Source: an uncultured Clostridia bacterium
Lineage (GTDB): Bacteria > Bacillota > Clostridia > Christensenellales > Pumilibacteraceae
NCBI GenBank assembly: GCA_948440265.1
Contig: CAOJOK010000001.1
Location: 310,001 to 374,000 of the forward strand
Direction of reading: 5' to 3'
DNA: 64,000 bases
Shown: one piece after another, positions 5,079 through 13,933 of the stretch
Layout: each line of letters starts with the position of its first letter
How positions within the stretch are numbered: position 1 is the stretch's first letter
Program-made: the position numbers and the translations under genes
The notes under the pieces: model-generated
Told to the model about the DNA's origin: nothing
Database searches by the model: none
Seen by the model: only the letters and a program-made list of their open reading frames with translations

Positions 5079-6560
5079 TTACAGCAATATACAGATAACT
5101 CCGCCCTTTCCTTCATTTACGATACGGGAAAGCGTCTTGCGCATTTTCTTCTGCGTATCGTCGGGCATAGACGTGAGCTTGTTGTTCAATCCTTCGTTCA
5201 CAAGCATATGCAGCGATTTCCCGAACATATTCGTTTCCCAAATACCCTTCGGGTCATTTTCAAACTCGCTCAAAAGATATTTGACCATTTCTTCGCTCTG
5301 CTGCTCTGTGCCCACTATAGGACTGACTTCCGTTTGAATATCCACTTGCATAATATGCAGCGACGGAGCCGACGCCTTTAACTTCACGCCGAATCTGGAA
5401 CCCTGCTTGACGATTTGCGGTTCTTCCAACGTCATCTCGTCCATAGACGGAGTGACAACGCCGTATCCGTTCAGTCTCACTTCTTCCAACGCCGTGCTTA
5501 TTTTGTCGTACTCTTTCTTTGCGCTTACCAAGTCTTTGAGCGAACTCATAAGCTCGAAATCGTCAGTTATTTCCACACCGCATTCCTGAGAGAGCGCGGT
5601 AAAAAACAGGTTCTCTTTCGGCGTCACGTTAAACGTAACTCTGCCCCTTCCCGGCTCTACAAGCTCCGTTTTGATACATTCGAAATATTCGTTATCTTCG
5701 AAATCGATATTAAGCTTTTCATAATCGGACATCTTTCGCATATCCGCTGTCTTTTGCGCCACCATCTCGCACAGCGACGAAATAATCTTGTTATTGTACG
5801 GCAATGCGCGCATCCACTTTGCACACTTTACATCTATGTCCGCAAGCGGAAACTCCATAAGAACTTTTTCGAAAATACCAAGTATATCGCTTTCAGACAT
5901 ACTTGCCACGTTGACCGCCATAACCGCATTGCAGTACTTTTCCGAAAGAGATTGCGCAAGTTTCTCCGTTTCCTGTGAAGCGGGAACGGTGGAATTGACA
6001 ATAACAATAAACGGTTTGCCCAAAGCTTTCAGTTCGTTAACCGCTCTTTCTTCCGCCTGTACATAGGCATTGCGCGGCAAATCCGTGGAAATCGAGCCGT
6101 CGCTCGTCATAACTATTCCTATTGTGGAATGGTCGGTTATGACCTTTTTTGTGCCGATTTCCGCGGCAGCGTGAAACGGTATTTCCTCATCGTTCCACGG
6201 CGTCTTGACCATACGCGGCTTTTCCCCGTCCATATGACCCGTAGCTCCGTCGATGAGATAACCGACACAGTCGACCAGTCTCACATTTGCTTCCACATTT
6301 TCGGCAAGCTTTAATTTTACCGCTTCATTCGGAACAAACTTCGGCTGTGTTGTCATAATCGATTTTCCGTTTGCGCTTTGCGGCAATTCGTCCATCATAC
6401 GCTCTTTTTCATACTTGTCGTCTATATGCGGCAAAACGAGCTTTTCCATAAAGTTCGTAATGAACGTCGATTTGCCGGACCTTACGGGACCGACGACGCC
6501 TATATATATATCACCGCCGCTTCTTTCGCTTATATCTCTATAAATATCGAAACTTTCCAT
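5079..6560 (-). CDS. spoIVA: Stage IV sporulation protein A (coat basement ATPase)
   Basis: 493 residues, matching the 492 of Bacillus subtilis SpoIVA. This mother-cell protein polymerises, using ATP, on the outer forespore membrane to form the base layer on which the coat is built and is also needed for cortex. The N-terminal TRAFAC-type ATPase domain has Walker A GPVRSGKST near residue 25 and a DCVGYLIDG switch region near 97. The C-terminus ends in the conserved GKGGVICILL that anchors the protein. An AGGAG precedes the ATG. A sigma-E-like promoter lies upstream and a terminator follows, so it is probably a single-gene, mother-cell transcript. It is clear evidence that the organism sporulates. 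Confidence 0.97.
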   Translation of the reverse strand: MESFDIYRDISERSGGDIYIGVVGPVRSGKSTFITNFMEKLVLPHIDDKYEKERMMDELPQSANGKSIMTTQPKFVPNEAVKLKLAENVEANVRLVDCVGYLIDGATGHMDGEKPRMVKTPWNDEEIPFHAAAEIGTKKVITDHSTIGIVMTSDGSISTDLPRNAYVQAEERAVNELKALGKPFIVIVNSTVPASQETEKLAQSLSEKYCNAVMAVNVASMSESDILGIFEKVLMEFPLADIDVKCAKWMRALPYNNKIISSLCEMVAQKTADMRKMSDYEKLNIDFEDNEYFECIKTELVEPGRGRVTFNVTPKENLFFTALSQECGVEITDDFELMSSLKDLVSAKKEYDKISTALEEVRLNGYGVVTPSMDEMTLEEPQIVKQGSRFGVKLKASAPSLHIMQVDIQTEVSPIVGTEQQSEEMVKYLLSEFENDPKGIWETNMFGKSLHMLVNEGLNNKLTSMPDDTQKKMRKTLSRIVNEGKGGVICILL

Positions 6561-6589
6561 AGCGATACTCCTATAAATGTGATATTTAA

Positions 6590-6619
6590 TTTATATGCGC
6601 TTTAATATTTCGATATGTC
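6590..6619 (-). promoter_or_regulatory. Sigma-E-like promoter of spoIVA
   Basis: On the minus strand GACATATC (6612-6619), 14 bp, CATATAAA (6590-6597) resembles the sigma-E elements KTCATATT and CATACAAT with their standard spacing. spoIVA is a sigma-E gene in other Firmicutes. Confidence 0.6.
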
Positions 6620-6710
6620 AATAAACCTATCGATATATTTGTGAAATACAAACGCAAATTTTTTACCGATAAGCAATCTGAAAACCAATGTAAAGACATT
6701 TTCCACAAAA

Positions 6711-6742
6711 AACGACGTTTGCAATATATCGCAATCGTCGTT
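6711..6742 (-). terminator. Terminator of the DUF512-der-plsY operon
   Basis: Hairpin AACGACGTTTGC (6711-6722) with GCAATCGTCGTT (6731-6742), one mismatch, followed on the minus strand by a T run just after plsY. Confidence 0.75.
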
Positions 6743-6760
6743 TCATAATTGAATTTCTAT

Positions 6761-7435
6761 TTATACTTTTTCTCTTTTCTTTGCAGACTTGTTCTTTCCG
6801 AAAAGAACCGTCTTGCTTTCCTTTCCCGTAAACAGTTTTACGATATTCTTCCTATGTGCAAACAATGTCAGCGAAAACAGCGCAAACACCAATATAGCGT
6901 CTACCACTGCCATATATCCGTCTGCAAAAGACGATATTTTAAAGCCTTCTATCGCAAGCGGTATGGAAATTATAATGAAAGAAGTGACCGACCCCATTTT
7001 GGTTATCAAAATAAAAGCCACGCCTATCACAAAAGTAATCAACGTCACAATCGGGTCGGCAACGAGACACACGCCTATAGAGCTTGCAATTCCCTTGCCG
7101 CCTTTGAATTTGAGAAATACGGGAAATATATGTCCGAGTATAACGCAGAAACCGCCGAGATAAAGCCCGAATTTATCCGCAGAAAAACTGAACTCGTCCC
7201 CAAGCAGCCACCAACCGAGAATACAGGGAATCGCGCCTTTAAGCGCATCGCACAGCAAAGTAACCACGCCCAAAACAACGCCGTAGTTTCTGAACATATT
7301 CATCGAACCGGGATTTCCGCTGTCCATTTTGCGAATATCCTGCTTTTTTATCTTTGATATGATAAGCGCAGGATTAAGATTTCCGAACAAATAAGCGCCT
7401 ATTGCAACCGCCGCAATTTTCAATGCATATATCAT
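6761..7435 (-). CDS. plsY: Acyl-phosphate:glycerol-3-phosphate acyltransferase
   Basis: 224 residues with five to seven hydrophobic segments. PlsY transfers an acyl group from acyl-phosphate to sn-glycerol-3-phosphate, the first committed step of membrane phospholipid synthesis in Gram-positive bacteria. Family motifs are present: GSGNPGSMNMFRNYG-like DSGNPGSMNMFRNYG near residue 38 and the glycine-rich KFKGGKGIASSIG near 108. The C-terminal 25 residues are very lysine-rich. The start ATG overlaps the der stop codon as ATGA, and the der 3' end supplies the GGAG site. The der-plsY pairing is conserved in Firmicutes. Confidence 0.96.
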   Translation of the reverse strand: MIYALKIAAVAIGAYLFGNLNPALIISKIKKQDIRKMDSGNPGSMNMFRNYGVVLGVVTLLCDALKGAIPCILGWWLLGDEFSFSADKFGLYLGGFCVILGHIFPVFLKFKGGKGIASSIGVCLVADPIVTLITFVIGVAFILITKMGSVTSFIIISIPLAIEGFKISSFADGYMAVVDAILVFALFSLTLFAHRKNIVKLFTGKESKTVLFGKNKSAKKREKV

Positions 7436-8754
7436 TTGTTTTTCTCCTTACTGACAAAGTTGAGTTTTATCGGTGTACAGCTGAAGTCGAATGCTTTGCG
7501 TAAACAGTTTTCCAAATAGCGTCTATAAGAAAAATGCGCCAGTTTCTCGTCATTGACAAAGAAAACAAATTTAGGCGGATTGCTTTCCGGCTGTGTCGTA
7601 TAATATATTTTCAGCTTTCTGCCGGAAAACGACGGCGGCTCGGTCATAGCTACGGCTTCCCCGACTATATCGTTTAAAAGTCCCGTGGATATTCTCGACG
7701 AAGCATTGCGGTACGCTTCGTCCGCCATTGCTATAAGCTTGTCCAAACGCTGACCGGTGACTGCCGACACATATACGCTTTTTTTATAACTCATAAAAGC
7801 CAAGTCCACAGCAAGCTTGTCATTGAGCTTATTGACAGTGTATGTATCTTTCTCCACCTTATCCCATTTATTCATAACAATGACGCTCGGCTTGCCTTCA
7901 TCGTGCACAAAGCCCGCAATACGCACGTCCTGTTCCGAAAGGTCTTGCGTGGAGTCAATCACAATCAAAACAACATCGGCCCTTCTGACGGCGGCAATTG
8001 TTCTCATAACGCTATAGCTTTCCACCGTGTCACTGTCTATCCCGCGCTTTCTTCTCATTCCCGCTGTATCGATTAACACATATTTTCTTCCGCCGTATTC
8101 AAAAGGCGTATCAATCGCGTCACGGGTTGTGCCGGCAACATCGCTGACAATTACGCGCTCGAAACCAAGCAGTTTATTCACAATAGAAGATTTCCCGACA
8201 TTGGGTTTTCCCACAACCGCAATCTTCAGAGCATTGTCTTCTTCGTCGCTTACAGGCTCCGGGAAATGGCTTACAATCTCGTCAAGGACCTCACCCAAGC
8301 CTTTCGCCTGCTCGCAGGACACCGCAAAAGGCTCTCCAAGCCCCAATTGATAAAAGTCGTATGTTTTATCAACTTCGAAATTATCAAGCTTATTGACCAC
8401 CAATATTACAGGCTTTTTCGTGGTACGCAACAAATCCGCAACGTCGTAATCGGTGGAAACAATTCCGGCTTTGCCGTCCACCATAAAAACTATGACGTCG
8501 GCAAGCTCCATTGCTTCCGTAGCTTGCTTGCGAATATGTCCGTACATCATATCATTTTCGTCGAACTCTATTCCGCCCGTATCTATCATAGTAAAGTTAT
8601 AACCGCACCACTCCGCATCGACGTATATCCTGTCGCGCGTCACGCCGGGAATGTCCTTTACAATGGAAATCCGCTTGCCGCTTATCTTATTGAAAAACGT
8701 GGACTTACCGACATTCGGGCGGCCTATAATTGCCACTAAAGGTTTATTACTCAT
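7432..8754 (-). CDS. der: Ribosome biogenesis GTPase Der (EngA)
   Basis: 440 residues. Two consecutive GTPase domains with Walker A GRPNVGKS (near residue 11) and GKPNVGKS (near 180), switch motifs DTGG and DTAG, NKLD and NKWD base-recognition motifs, then a C-terminal KH-like domain. Der is essential for 50S maturation. I prefer the ATG at 8754, which overlaps the stop of the upstream gene as ATGA, over a start four codons earlier. It lies in a tight operon with the DUF512 gene and plsY. Confidence 0.97.
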   Translation of the reverse strand: MSNKPLVAIIGRPNVGKSTFFNKISGKRISIVKDIPGVTRDRIYVDAEWCGYNFTMIDTGGIEFDENDMMYGHIRKQATEAMELADVIVFMVDGKAGIVSTDYDVADLLRTTKKPVILVVNKLDNFEVDKTYDFYQLGLGEPFAVSCEQAKGLGEVLDEIVSHFPEPVSDEEDNALKIAVVGKPNVGKSSIVNKLLGFERVIVSDVAGTTRDAIDTPFEYGGRKYVLIDTAGMRRKRGIDSDTVESYSVMRTIAAVRRADVVLIVIDSTQDLSEQDVRIAGFVHDEGKPSVIVMNKWDKVEKDTYTVNKLNDKLAVDLAFMSYKKSVYVSAVTGQRLDKLIAMADEAYRNASSRISTGLLNDIVGEAVAMTEPPSFSGRKLKIYYTTQPESNPPKFVFFVNDEKLAHFSYRRYLENCLRKAFDFSCTPIKLNFVSKEKNK

Positions 8755-10016
8755 AATTCGGCACATCCTTTAACAAACGAGTATCCGTCCGTATCGATTA
8801 TTTTTATTTTAACGCCGAGCTTTTCGCTCAATTCGTTTACGGTCATATTATCCAAAAAAACATCGTGAAACTCTTTGAACATACAGCGCGGTAAAATCAA
8901 ACAACTTCCTATCTCTTTGCCTTGCAGCTGATTGAGAATATCTCCGCCCGTAACCAATCCCGCGACGGTAACCGACGGCCCGAAAAAATCGTTTCTTATG
9001 CCGTACACATTGATTCTTCCGCCGCTCTTTGCCGAGAGTTTTTGCGCGCACTCTTTTATATGAGGATAAGCGTCCATACCCGTTGCAACGGAACGCACCT
9101 TATCGCATACGGTTACCGAATCTTTCAACGCTTCATCGACGTCGTGTTTAAAAGAAGCGACAAGCCCCACCCCGTTTTCAATCTGCACAAAATCTTCATA
9201 GCTTTCAAAACTCGGCACGGCACAATTAGCCTTAATATAAAACTCGTCGGCAAGAAAAACAAACCGCGTACCTTTCTCTGCCAAAAATCTTTTTTGCAAA
9301 GGTTCGACAATATCTATAATGCGTTTTGCGTCTTTATCGTTTACTGGTCGCAGCTTACTGTTACAGTCTTTCGTAAGCCCCACCGGCACTACGGCAAGCG
9401 ACTCGCAATATCTTGACGATATTTCGATAGATTCGGCTATATCTTCATTCACATCGGGACAGTAAACAATCTGGGCGTGAATTTTAATGCCGTTATTATG
9501 TAAATACTCAAGCTGCTTCACTATATCGGGAGCCTTTGGATTTCCGAGCATAATTCGACGCAACTCGCTATTGCAGGAATGTATGCTGACGTAAAGCGGA
9601 GAAAGCTTCAACCTGACTATACGGTCTAAATCTGCTTGTACCACGTTTGTCAAAGTCACATAACTGCCGCTTATAAAACTCAATCTGTAATCGTCGTCCT
9701 TTACCCTAAGCGTATTGCGAAGTTCCTTTTTAGGAAGCTGGTCCACAAAACAGAATATACACTTGTTTCGGCACACTATCGTTTTCAGTTCATCGTCCAA
9801 AACAAGTCCCAAGTCTTCTTCCGTATCCTTTTCTATTTCGAAATCGATTATTTCTCCTTGATGAAGTACGGACATAATAAAAGACTCGCCGTCATTATAA
9901 AAATCATAGTCGAGTATATCCGAAACGTCATTGCCGTCGAAAGAAAGCAGTTCGTCTCCGGCAGAAATACCAAGCTCGGCGCCTATCGTATTCTCTTGTA
10001 CGTCAATTATGCGCAT
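8751..10016 (-). CDS. DUF512-family radical SAM protein with N-terminal PDZ domain
   Basis: 421 residues. Residues 1-60 form a PDZ-like domain (GAELGISAGDELLSFDG). A cysteine cluster CRNKCIFCF near residue 85 is the CxxxCxxC site for a 4Fe-4S cluster of radical SAM enzymes, and the rest matches the conserved DUF512 protein found beside der in many Clostridia. The reaction is unknown. The ATG has no Shine-Dalgarno sequence; a promoter with its -10 box ending 6 bp upstream (10023-10052) predicts a leaderless transcript covering this gene, der and plsY. The stop codon overlaps the der start by 4 bp. Confidence 0.9.
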   Translation of the reverse strand: MRIIDVQENTIGAELGISAGDELLSFDGNDVSDILDYDFYNDGESFIMSVLHQGEIIDFEIEKDTEEDLGLVLDDELKTIVCRNKCIFCFVDQLPKKELRNTLRVKDDDYRLSFISGSYVTLTNVVQADLDRIVRLKLSPLYVSIHSCNSELRRIMLGNPKAPDIVKQLEYLHNNGIKIHAQIVYCPDVNEDIAESIEISSRYCESLAVVPVGLTKDCNSKLRPVNDKDAKRIIDIVEPLQKRFLAEKGTRFVFLADEFYIKANCAVPSFESYEDFVQIENGVGLVASFKHDVDEALKDSVTVCDKVRSVATGMDAYPHIKECAQKLSAKSGGRINVYGIRNDFFGPSVTVAGLVTGGDILNQLQGKEIGSCLILPRCMFKEFHDVFLDNMTVNELSEKLGVKIKIIDTDGYSFVKGCAEL

Positions 10017-10022
10017 ATATTT

Positions 10023-10052
10023 ATTTTATCACATAAATGCAATCAAAGTCAA
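10023..10052 (-). promoter_or_regulatory. Promoter of the DUF512-der-plsY operon, predicted leaderless
   Basis: TTGACT (10047-10052), 18 bp, TAAAAT (10023-10028), then six bases (AAATAT) and the ATG. No ribosome binding site can be found. Confidence 0.75.
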
Positions 10053-10786
10053 TCGATATCGTCGTTGAAATACTCCTCATAATCTTCTTCGTTAAAATGA
10101 TACACGGGCGCGCTTGTATCGGCGTTTATGTCACTCGGCGTATTATAATCTTCGCCCGCTTCGAGGTCGGTCAATATAAGCGGCTGCTTTGCATTCGTAT
10201 GCCTTTTAATCGCGCTCAGAGCTTCCGCTATTATGACGGTAAACACCACTCCTATAACTATAGCATCGAATACGCCTGCCGTTCCAAGCGATACGGCAGA
10301 GCCGTCAATAAAGAATCTGTATACAAGCGATGTAATAACGTCGGAAACGACCATACCGCCGAGAATTCCCGCAAGCGCAGGAATACGAGACTGTGATATA
10401 ATGCACGCAACGACGGCGCTGACAAAACCCGTTACTACAGATATTGTAACTCTTAATCCCGCATTATAGGAAGGTATTAACATTCGGGCGGCGACGCAGA
10501 CTGCGGCAACCGACGCTAACGATAAAAGAGCTTTAAAGACTTCTTCTTTGCCGTTACAGCGAAACAAAAAAATCGCCATAACCGCAAGAGGAATTAAAAA
10601 TCCGCCTAACTGAATGTTGAAAGCCGAGCCGAAACTCACCTGCGGAATAATTGCCCCGAGAACAAGCGCGAGAACGATTATAAAAGCCGCTCTGCTCGGT
10701 AAGCCGAGTTTTGTAAAAAATCTCTCTGTTCCGCCGAAAAATAAAAACAATCCGACGGCGGCAAGCAAAATAAGACCGATTGTCAT
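10049..10786 (-). CDS. DUF1614-family integral membrane protein
   Basis: 245 residues with six or seven predicted transmembrane segments in the first 195 residues and an acidic cytoplasmic tail ending EEDYEEYFNDDID. The stretch FNIQLGGFLIPLAVMAIFLF and the late SLGTAGVFDAIVIG match my memory of DUF1614, conserved proteins of unknown role in sporulating Firmicutes and archaea. A GGAGG lies 12 bases before the ATG, inside the 3' half of a long hairpin (10787-10825). It follows the DUF975 and cyclophilin genes on the same strand, and its 3' end overlaps the -35 box region of the next operon's promoter. Confidence 0.65.
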   Translation of the reverse strand: MTIGLILLAAVGLFLFFGGTERFFTKLGLPSRAAFIIVLALVLGAIIPQVSFGSAFNIQLGGFLIPLAVMAIFLFRCNGKEEVFKALLSLASVAAVCVAARMLIPSYNAGLRVTISVVTGFVSAVVACIISQSRIPALAGILGGMVVSDVITSLVYRFFIDGSAVSLGTAGVFDAIVIGVVFTVIIAEALSAIKRHTNAKQPLILTDLEAGEDYNTPSDINADTSAPVYHFNEEDYEEYFNDDID

Positions 10787-10825
10787 AAAAAAATTACCTC
10801 CGCATATATGGTAGGTAATTTTTTT
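10787..10825 (-). terminator. Hairpin that combines a terminator and a hidden ribosome binding site
   Basis: A perfect 13-bp stem (10787-10799 with 10813-10825, loop 13 nt). Read on the minus strand, the 3' arm is AGGTAATTTTTTT directly before the DUF1614 ATG. Thus the GGAGG of that gene straddles loop and stem, and the arm's T run could also end upstream transcription. Confidence 0.6.
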
Positions 10826-10844
10826 ACATTTTATACGTTTTTAA

Positions 10845-11753
10845 TCAATCGTTCACACCGCCGAACCAATCCGAGAATGCCGAATTGGAACCTTTCGGCT
10901 CGGGGTTCATATAGTCTTCGAAATGGAACTTTTTCCACTTTTTATTGTCCATATTGTAAAGACGCACTTTCTTTATAATTACGGGTGTTTTAGGATTTTT
11001 CCATTCTGTACTCGGCGTATTCTCGTCAATCGGCAGTTCCATAATGCGCTTAACCGCTTCCAGCGTTTCATCGTTCAAATAACGTCCGACAACCGTAGGC
11101 GTGTGGTCTACGCCGTTCAAATTGGTTTGCAGATTTTCATCGGAAGAAATAAAGAACCGACAGGACGATTGCTTATAGTCGAAAACCAACATACCTGCTT
11201 CACCGTATCTTTTAGCGTCGGAAGAAGTATCCGGTTTTAATCTATAACCCATCTTGTTTTTGTGATTGTCATAAAATCCCGGCAGCGATTCGATATATGC
11301 ATCGTCGTCTTCCACCAACTCCGTCATACTTTTATAATTGCCGAACCGCACCCACTTCTGCTGAATATCGAAAATTATGGTATTGTCAAAATACTTGTTT
11401 TTTGCAAGAAATAAAAAGTTCGTTGCAGCTATATTGCAGGAATCTTCATAAATCTCAAAAGTCAGTTTGTCCCCCGTATTTAATTCGATTTCAGCCACGG
11501 GGTTGTCCATAAACATATACGGATTGCAGGAAAACGGCAAAATAACGGCAACCGCTATCAAAGCTACGCCTGCAATCAAAAGCGGTATAAGCCACCAATT
11601 GAATTTTTTATTCGCTTGTACAACTTCACCGTCATTATTCACTTCGCCGTAGCCGTCAACATTTGTCGGTGTGTTCTTATTGGTTTTTCCGCTTTTGCGC
11701 TGTCTCATTTCCTTACGCTGATTGGCGGTAAGAGAATACTTTTGTTTTTTCAA
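10845..11753 (-). CDS. Membrane-anchored, divergent cyclophilin-type protein
   Basis: 302 residues. A basic cytoplasmic segment (1-52), one transmembrane helix (about 53-75, LIPLLIAGVALIAVAVILPF) and an outside cyclophilin-like domain. The latter is recognised from NPVAEIELNTGDKLTFEIYE, NFLFLAKNKYFDNTIIFD and the strand around FFISS. The usual FHRVI/QGGD region reads FDIQQKWVRFGNY, so the catalytic arginine appears to be missing. It may act as a folding chaperone or binding protein rather than an isomerase. A TTG start is inferred, with GGAGG 13 bases upstream inside the end of the DUF975 gene, to which it is coupled. Confidence 0.7.
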   Translation of the reverse strand: MKKQKYSLTANQRKEMRQRKSGKTNKNTPTNVDGYGEVNNDGEVVQANKKFNWWLIPLLIAGVALIAVAVILPFSCNPYMFMDNPVAEIELNTGDKLTFEIYEDSCNIAATNFLFLAKNKYFDNTIIFDIQQKWVRFGNYKSMTELVEDDDAYIESLPGFYDNHKNKMGYRLKPDTSSDAKRYGEAGMLVFDYKQSSCRFFISSDENLQTNLNGVDHTPTVVGRYLNDETLEAVKRIMELPIDENTPSTEWKNPKTPVIIKKVRLYNMDNKKWKKFHFEDYMNPEPKGSNSAFSDWFGGVND

Positions 11754-11754
11754 A

Positions 11755-13038
11755 CTAATCTTCCTCCACTATCTCCACTTCGATTTTTTCCGGTCCGAAA
11801 CCGTCGTAAATGTCCTTCTTCTCCGAAGGAGTCTGTTTTACTTCTTCGGAGTCTCTCTTTATTGAATGTACGGGCTTTACTTCTTCGATTTTAGGTTTCG
11901 GTCTCGGCGGACGCGGAGCGTGTTCGGGACGTCCGCTCTTTTTATCCCGTTCCTTTCTCAGTTGTTCTATACGCCGACGAATATCATCCATAGACGCATC
12001 GGATTTTTCATTATGCGAATTTACCGCAGATGACTTGGTTTCAAAAGAAGTTTCTCTCGGCTTAATCTCTATATGATTTTTCGGTTTTTCGACGTTCTCG
12101 GCTTTATCGGATACCGTGATTTCGATAGGCTCCGCAACAACCGAAGCCTCGCGGCTGTTATCGCTTTCTTTCTCGGGCTTCGTATTGTTTACGTCCGAAT
12201 TACTTACTGCTTCTAAAACAATGACAGGCGTATCTTCTTTCGAATCATTTTCAGACTTCGGCTCTTCCGTCACGGACGAAACCGCAATTATCTTCTCCCC
12301 GTCCGTTTGCTCTACTTCCACGTTTTCTACAACGACATCGTCTACATTCGATTCCGACACAACGTCTTTCGCTGCGGATTCATATTCCGCAGAATCGCCG
12401 CGCAATACGCGGTTATAGAAAATCGTTTTGCAAGTATTAAAATACGGCATTACAAAAATAAAGCCTGCCCCAAGCGATACAATACATAAAACAAACATTC
12501 CGAAGAAAGACATTATCAACTTGAAATATAATGCGCTATGCCCCTTCATCAATTTCGACGATTCCTTAAATGCCGAAAAGACATTCATTTTGGTATTTTC
12601 GCGCATCAATTGATAAGTCATCGAAGTCTTAATCGCAAAAATCACGCCGGGAAATATCAGCAGACAGGTAAGTAAAAGCGTAAAAACAAACCGCAGTAAA
12701 AACGCAAGTGCAGTCCTGACAAAATTCTGTTTTTCAAAACCGGCAAATCCGAGCGCCGCGTCTGAATTTTTATCGTCGTAAGCCCGAATATAAAAATCGG
12801 AAACACTGTAAGAAAAAGGTCCGCACAGCGCCAGCACAAGTAAAAAGAGAAGACACCCGTACCACCAGAGAATTGCCGAAACATAAAACGGCAGTACCGA
12901 TGTTACCGCACACAAAAGAGCCGTCACAACGGCTATATTTATAATAACGAAAAACAACGCACAGTAAGCAGGCATTGCTTTATATCTGCTTACAGTGAAG
13001 CGTTCTTTCACTTCGGACTTGATTTGTTTTACCGTCAT
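11755..13038 (-). CDS. DUF975-family membrane protein with long acidic tail
   Basis: 427 residues. Residues 1-220 carry about six hydrophobic helices with the DUF975 hallmarks (LLIFPGVIFAIKTSMTY, ESSKLMKGH, YFNTCKTIFYNR). Residues 220-427 are a hydrophilic, Glu/Ser/Lys/Val-rich cytoplasmic extension, ending in a Pro/Arg-rich piece and EKIEVEIVEED. Most family members lack this tail. Function is unknown. GGAGAGGG precedes the ATG and a clear promoter lies upstream; the cyclophilin-like gene follows two bases after the stop codon, so the two products may work together at the membrane. Confidence 0.75.
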   Translation of the reverse strand: MTVKQIKSEVKERFTVSRYKAMPAYCALFFVIINIAVVTALLCAVTSVLPFYVSAILWWYGCLLFLLVLALCGPFSYSVSDFYIRAYDDKNSDAALGFAGFEKQNFVRTALAFLLRFVFTLLLTCLLIFPGVIFAIKTSMTYQLMRENTKMNVFSAFKESSKLMKGHSALYFKLIMSFFGMFVLCIVSLGAGFIFVMPYFNTCKTIFYNRVLRGDSAEYESAAKDVVSESNVDDVVVENVEVEQTDGEKIIAVSSVTEEPKSENDSKEDTPVIVLEAVSNSDVNNTKPEKESDNSREASVVAEPIEITVSDKAENVEKPKNHIEIKPRETSFETKSSAVNSHNEKSDASMDDIRRRIEQLRKERDKKSGRPEHAPRPPRPKPKIEEVKPVHSIKRDSEEVKQTPSEKKDIYDGFGPEKIEVEIVEED

Positions 13039-13067
13039 TATACGCCCTCTCCGAATACTTTGCTATT

Positions 13068-13097
13068 ATTATATAACATATTTTACCTTTAAGTCAA
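13068..13097 (-). promoter_or_regulatory. Promoter of the DUF975-cyclophilin operon
   Basis: TTGACT (13092-13097), 18 bp, TATAAT (13068-13073) on the minus strand, with a leader of about 25 bases before the ATG. Confidence 0.78.
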
Positions 13098-13107
13098 TCG
13101 TATTAAA

Positions 13108-13929
13108 TCAAACCGATACTGTTTTATCGTTTAAATATTCGAGCTTACCCTTGCACCCGCCGAAAACTATCTTTACCGCACGCAATTGCTGTACTCGATA
13201 ACCGAATTTTTCATTGACTGCATTTTCAGAATACTTTCCGTCTCCCAAAACGGGATGTCCGAGAAAAGCGGTATGCGCTCTGATTTGATGCGTTCGTCCC
13301 GTGACAAGCTCTATTTCCACATCGCTGTAACCGTCATATTCAGCCAAAACCTCAAACTTGGTCACTATTTTCTTGGCGCCGTCAATAGGTTTCGAAAATA
13401 CTTCGACTTTCGATTTTCCGCTATCCTTCTTCAAATATGCAGTCGCCGTAAAACTTTTCTGTTCAAAGTTTCCCAAAAGCAATGCCCTATAAACTTTTAC
13501 TATCTTTCTGTCCTTGATTGCCTTTATAAGCAAGCCTTCCGCTTCTTTGTCCTTTGCCATAATCACCAAACCCTCTGTATTTCTGTCCAAACGGTGAACG
13601 GCAAACACAGGGGCTCCGATTTTATCCGACACAATACGAACAAGGTTATTTTCGGTATCCGTATTGCACGGCTTATTGACAACGATTATATTATCGTCCT
13701 CATATACGGTTTCTATAACGGGAGTTTCAATCATTCCGTCCGGTACAAACACAGAAACGCTGTCCCCGACCGAAAGCGCGGTATTCTGTCTTGTCCGTAT
13801 GCCATTGACGCGAATTTCGCCGAGCTTCATTTGCTTGCGTATCTGCGACAAAGAAAAACCGTCGATTTTTTCTGACAGCAATTGCACAATAGTTTTACCG
13901 CTGTCTTCATTTACAAAGCAATACTTCAT
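13108..13929 (-). CDS. RluA-family 23S rRNA pseudouridine synthase
   Basis: 273 residues. An N-terminal S4 RNA-binding domain (LSQIRKQMKLGEIRVNG near residue 27) is followed by the RluA catalytic domain with NKPCNTDTENN and HRLDRNTEGLVIMAKD near residue 116, where the aspartate is the nucleophile. RTHQIRAHTAFLGHPVLGD near 222 completes the family signature. It isomerises uridine in rRNA; which position cannot be told. It starts five bases after the nrdR stop, with only a weak ribosome binding site, so translation is probably coupled. Confidence 0.9.
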   Translation of the reverse strand: MKYCFVNEDSGKTIVQLLSEKIDGFSLSQIRKQMKLGEIRVNGIRTRQNTALSVGDSVSVFVPDGMIETPVIETVYEDDNIIVVNKPCNTDTENNLVRIVSDKIGAPVFAVHRLDRNTEGLVIMAKDKEAEGLLIKAIKDRKIVKVYRALLLGNFEQKSFTATAYLKKDSGKSKVEVFSKPIDGAKKIVTKFEVLAEYDGYSDVEIELVTGRTHQIRAHTAFLGHPVLGDGKYSENAVNEKFGYRVQQLRAVKIVFGGCKGKLEYLNDKTVSV

Positions 13930-13933
13930 TACA

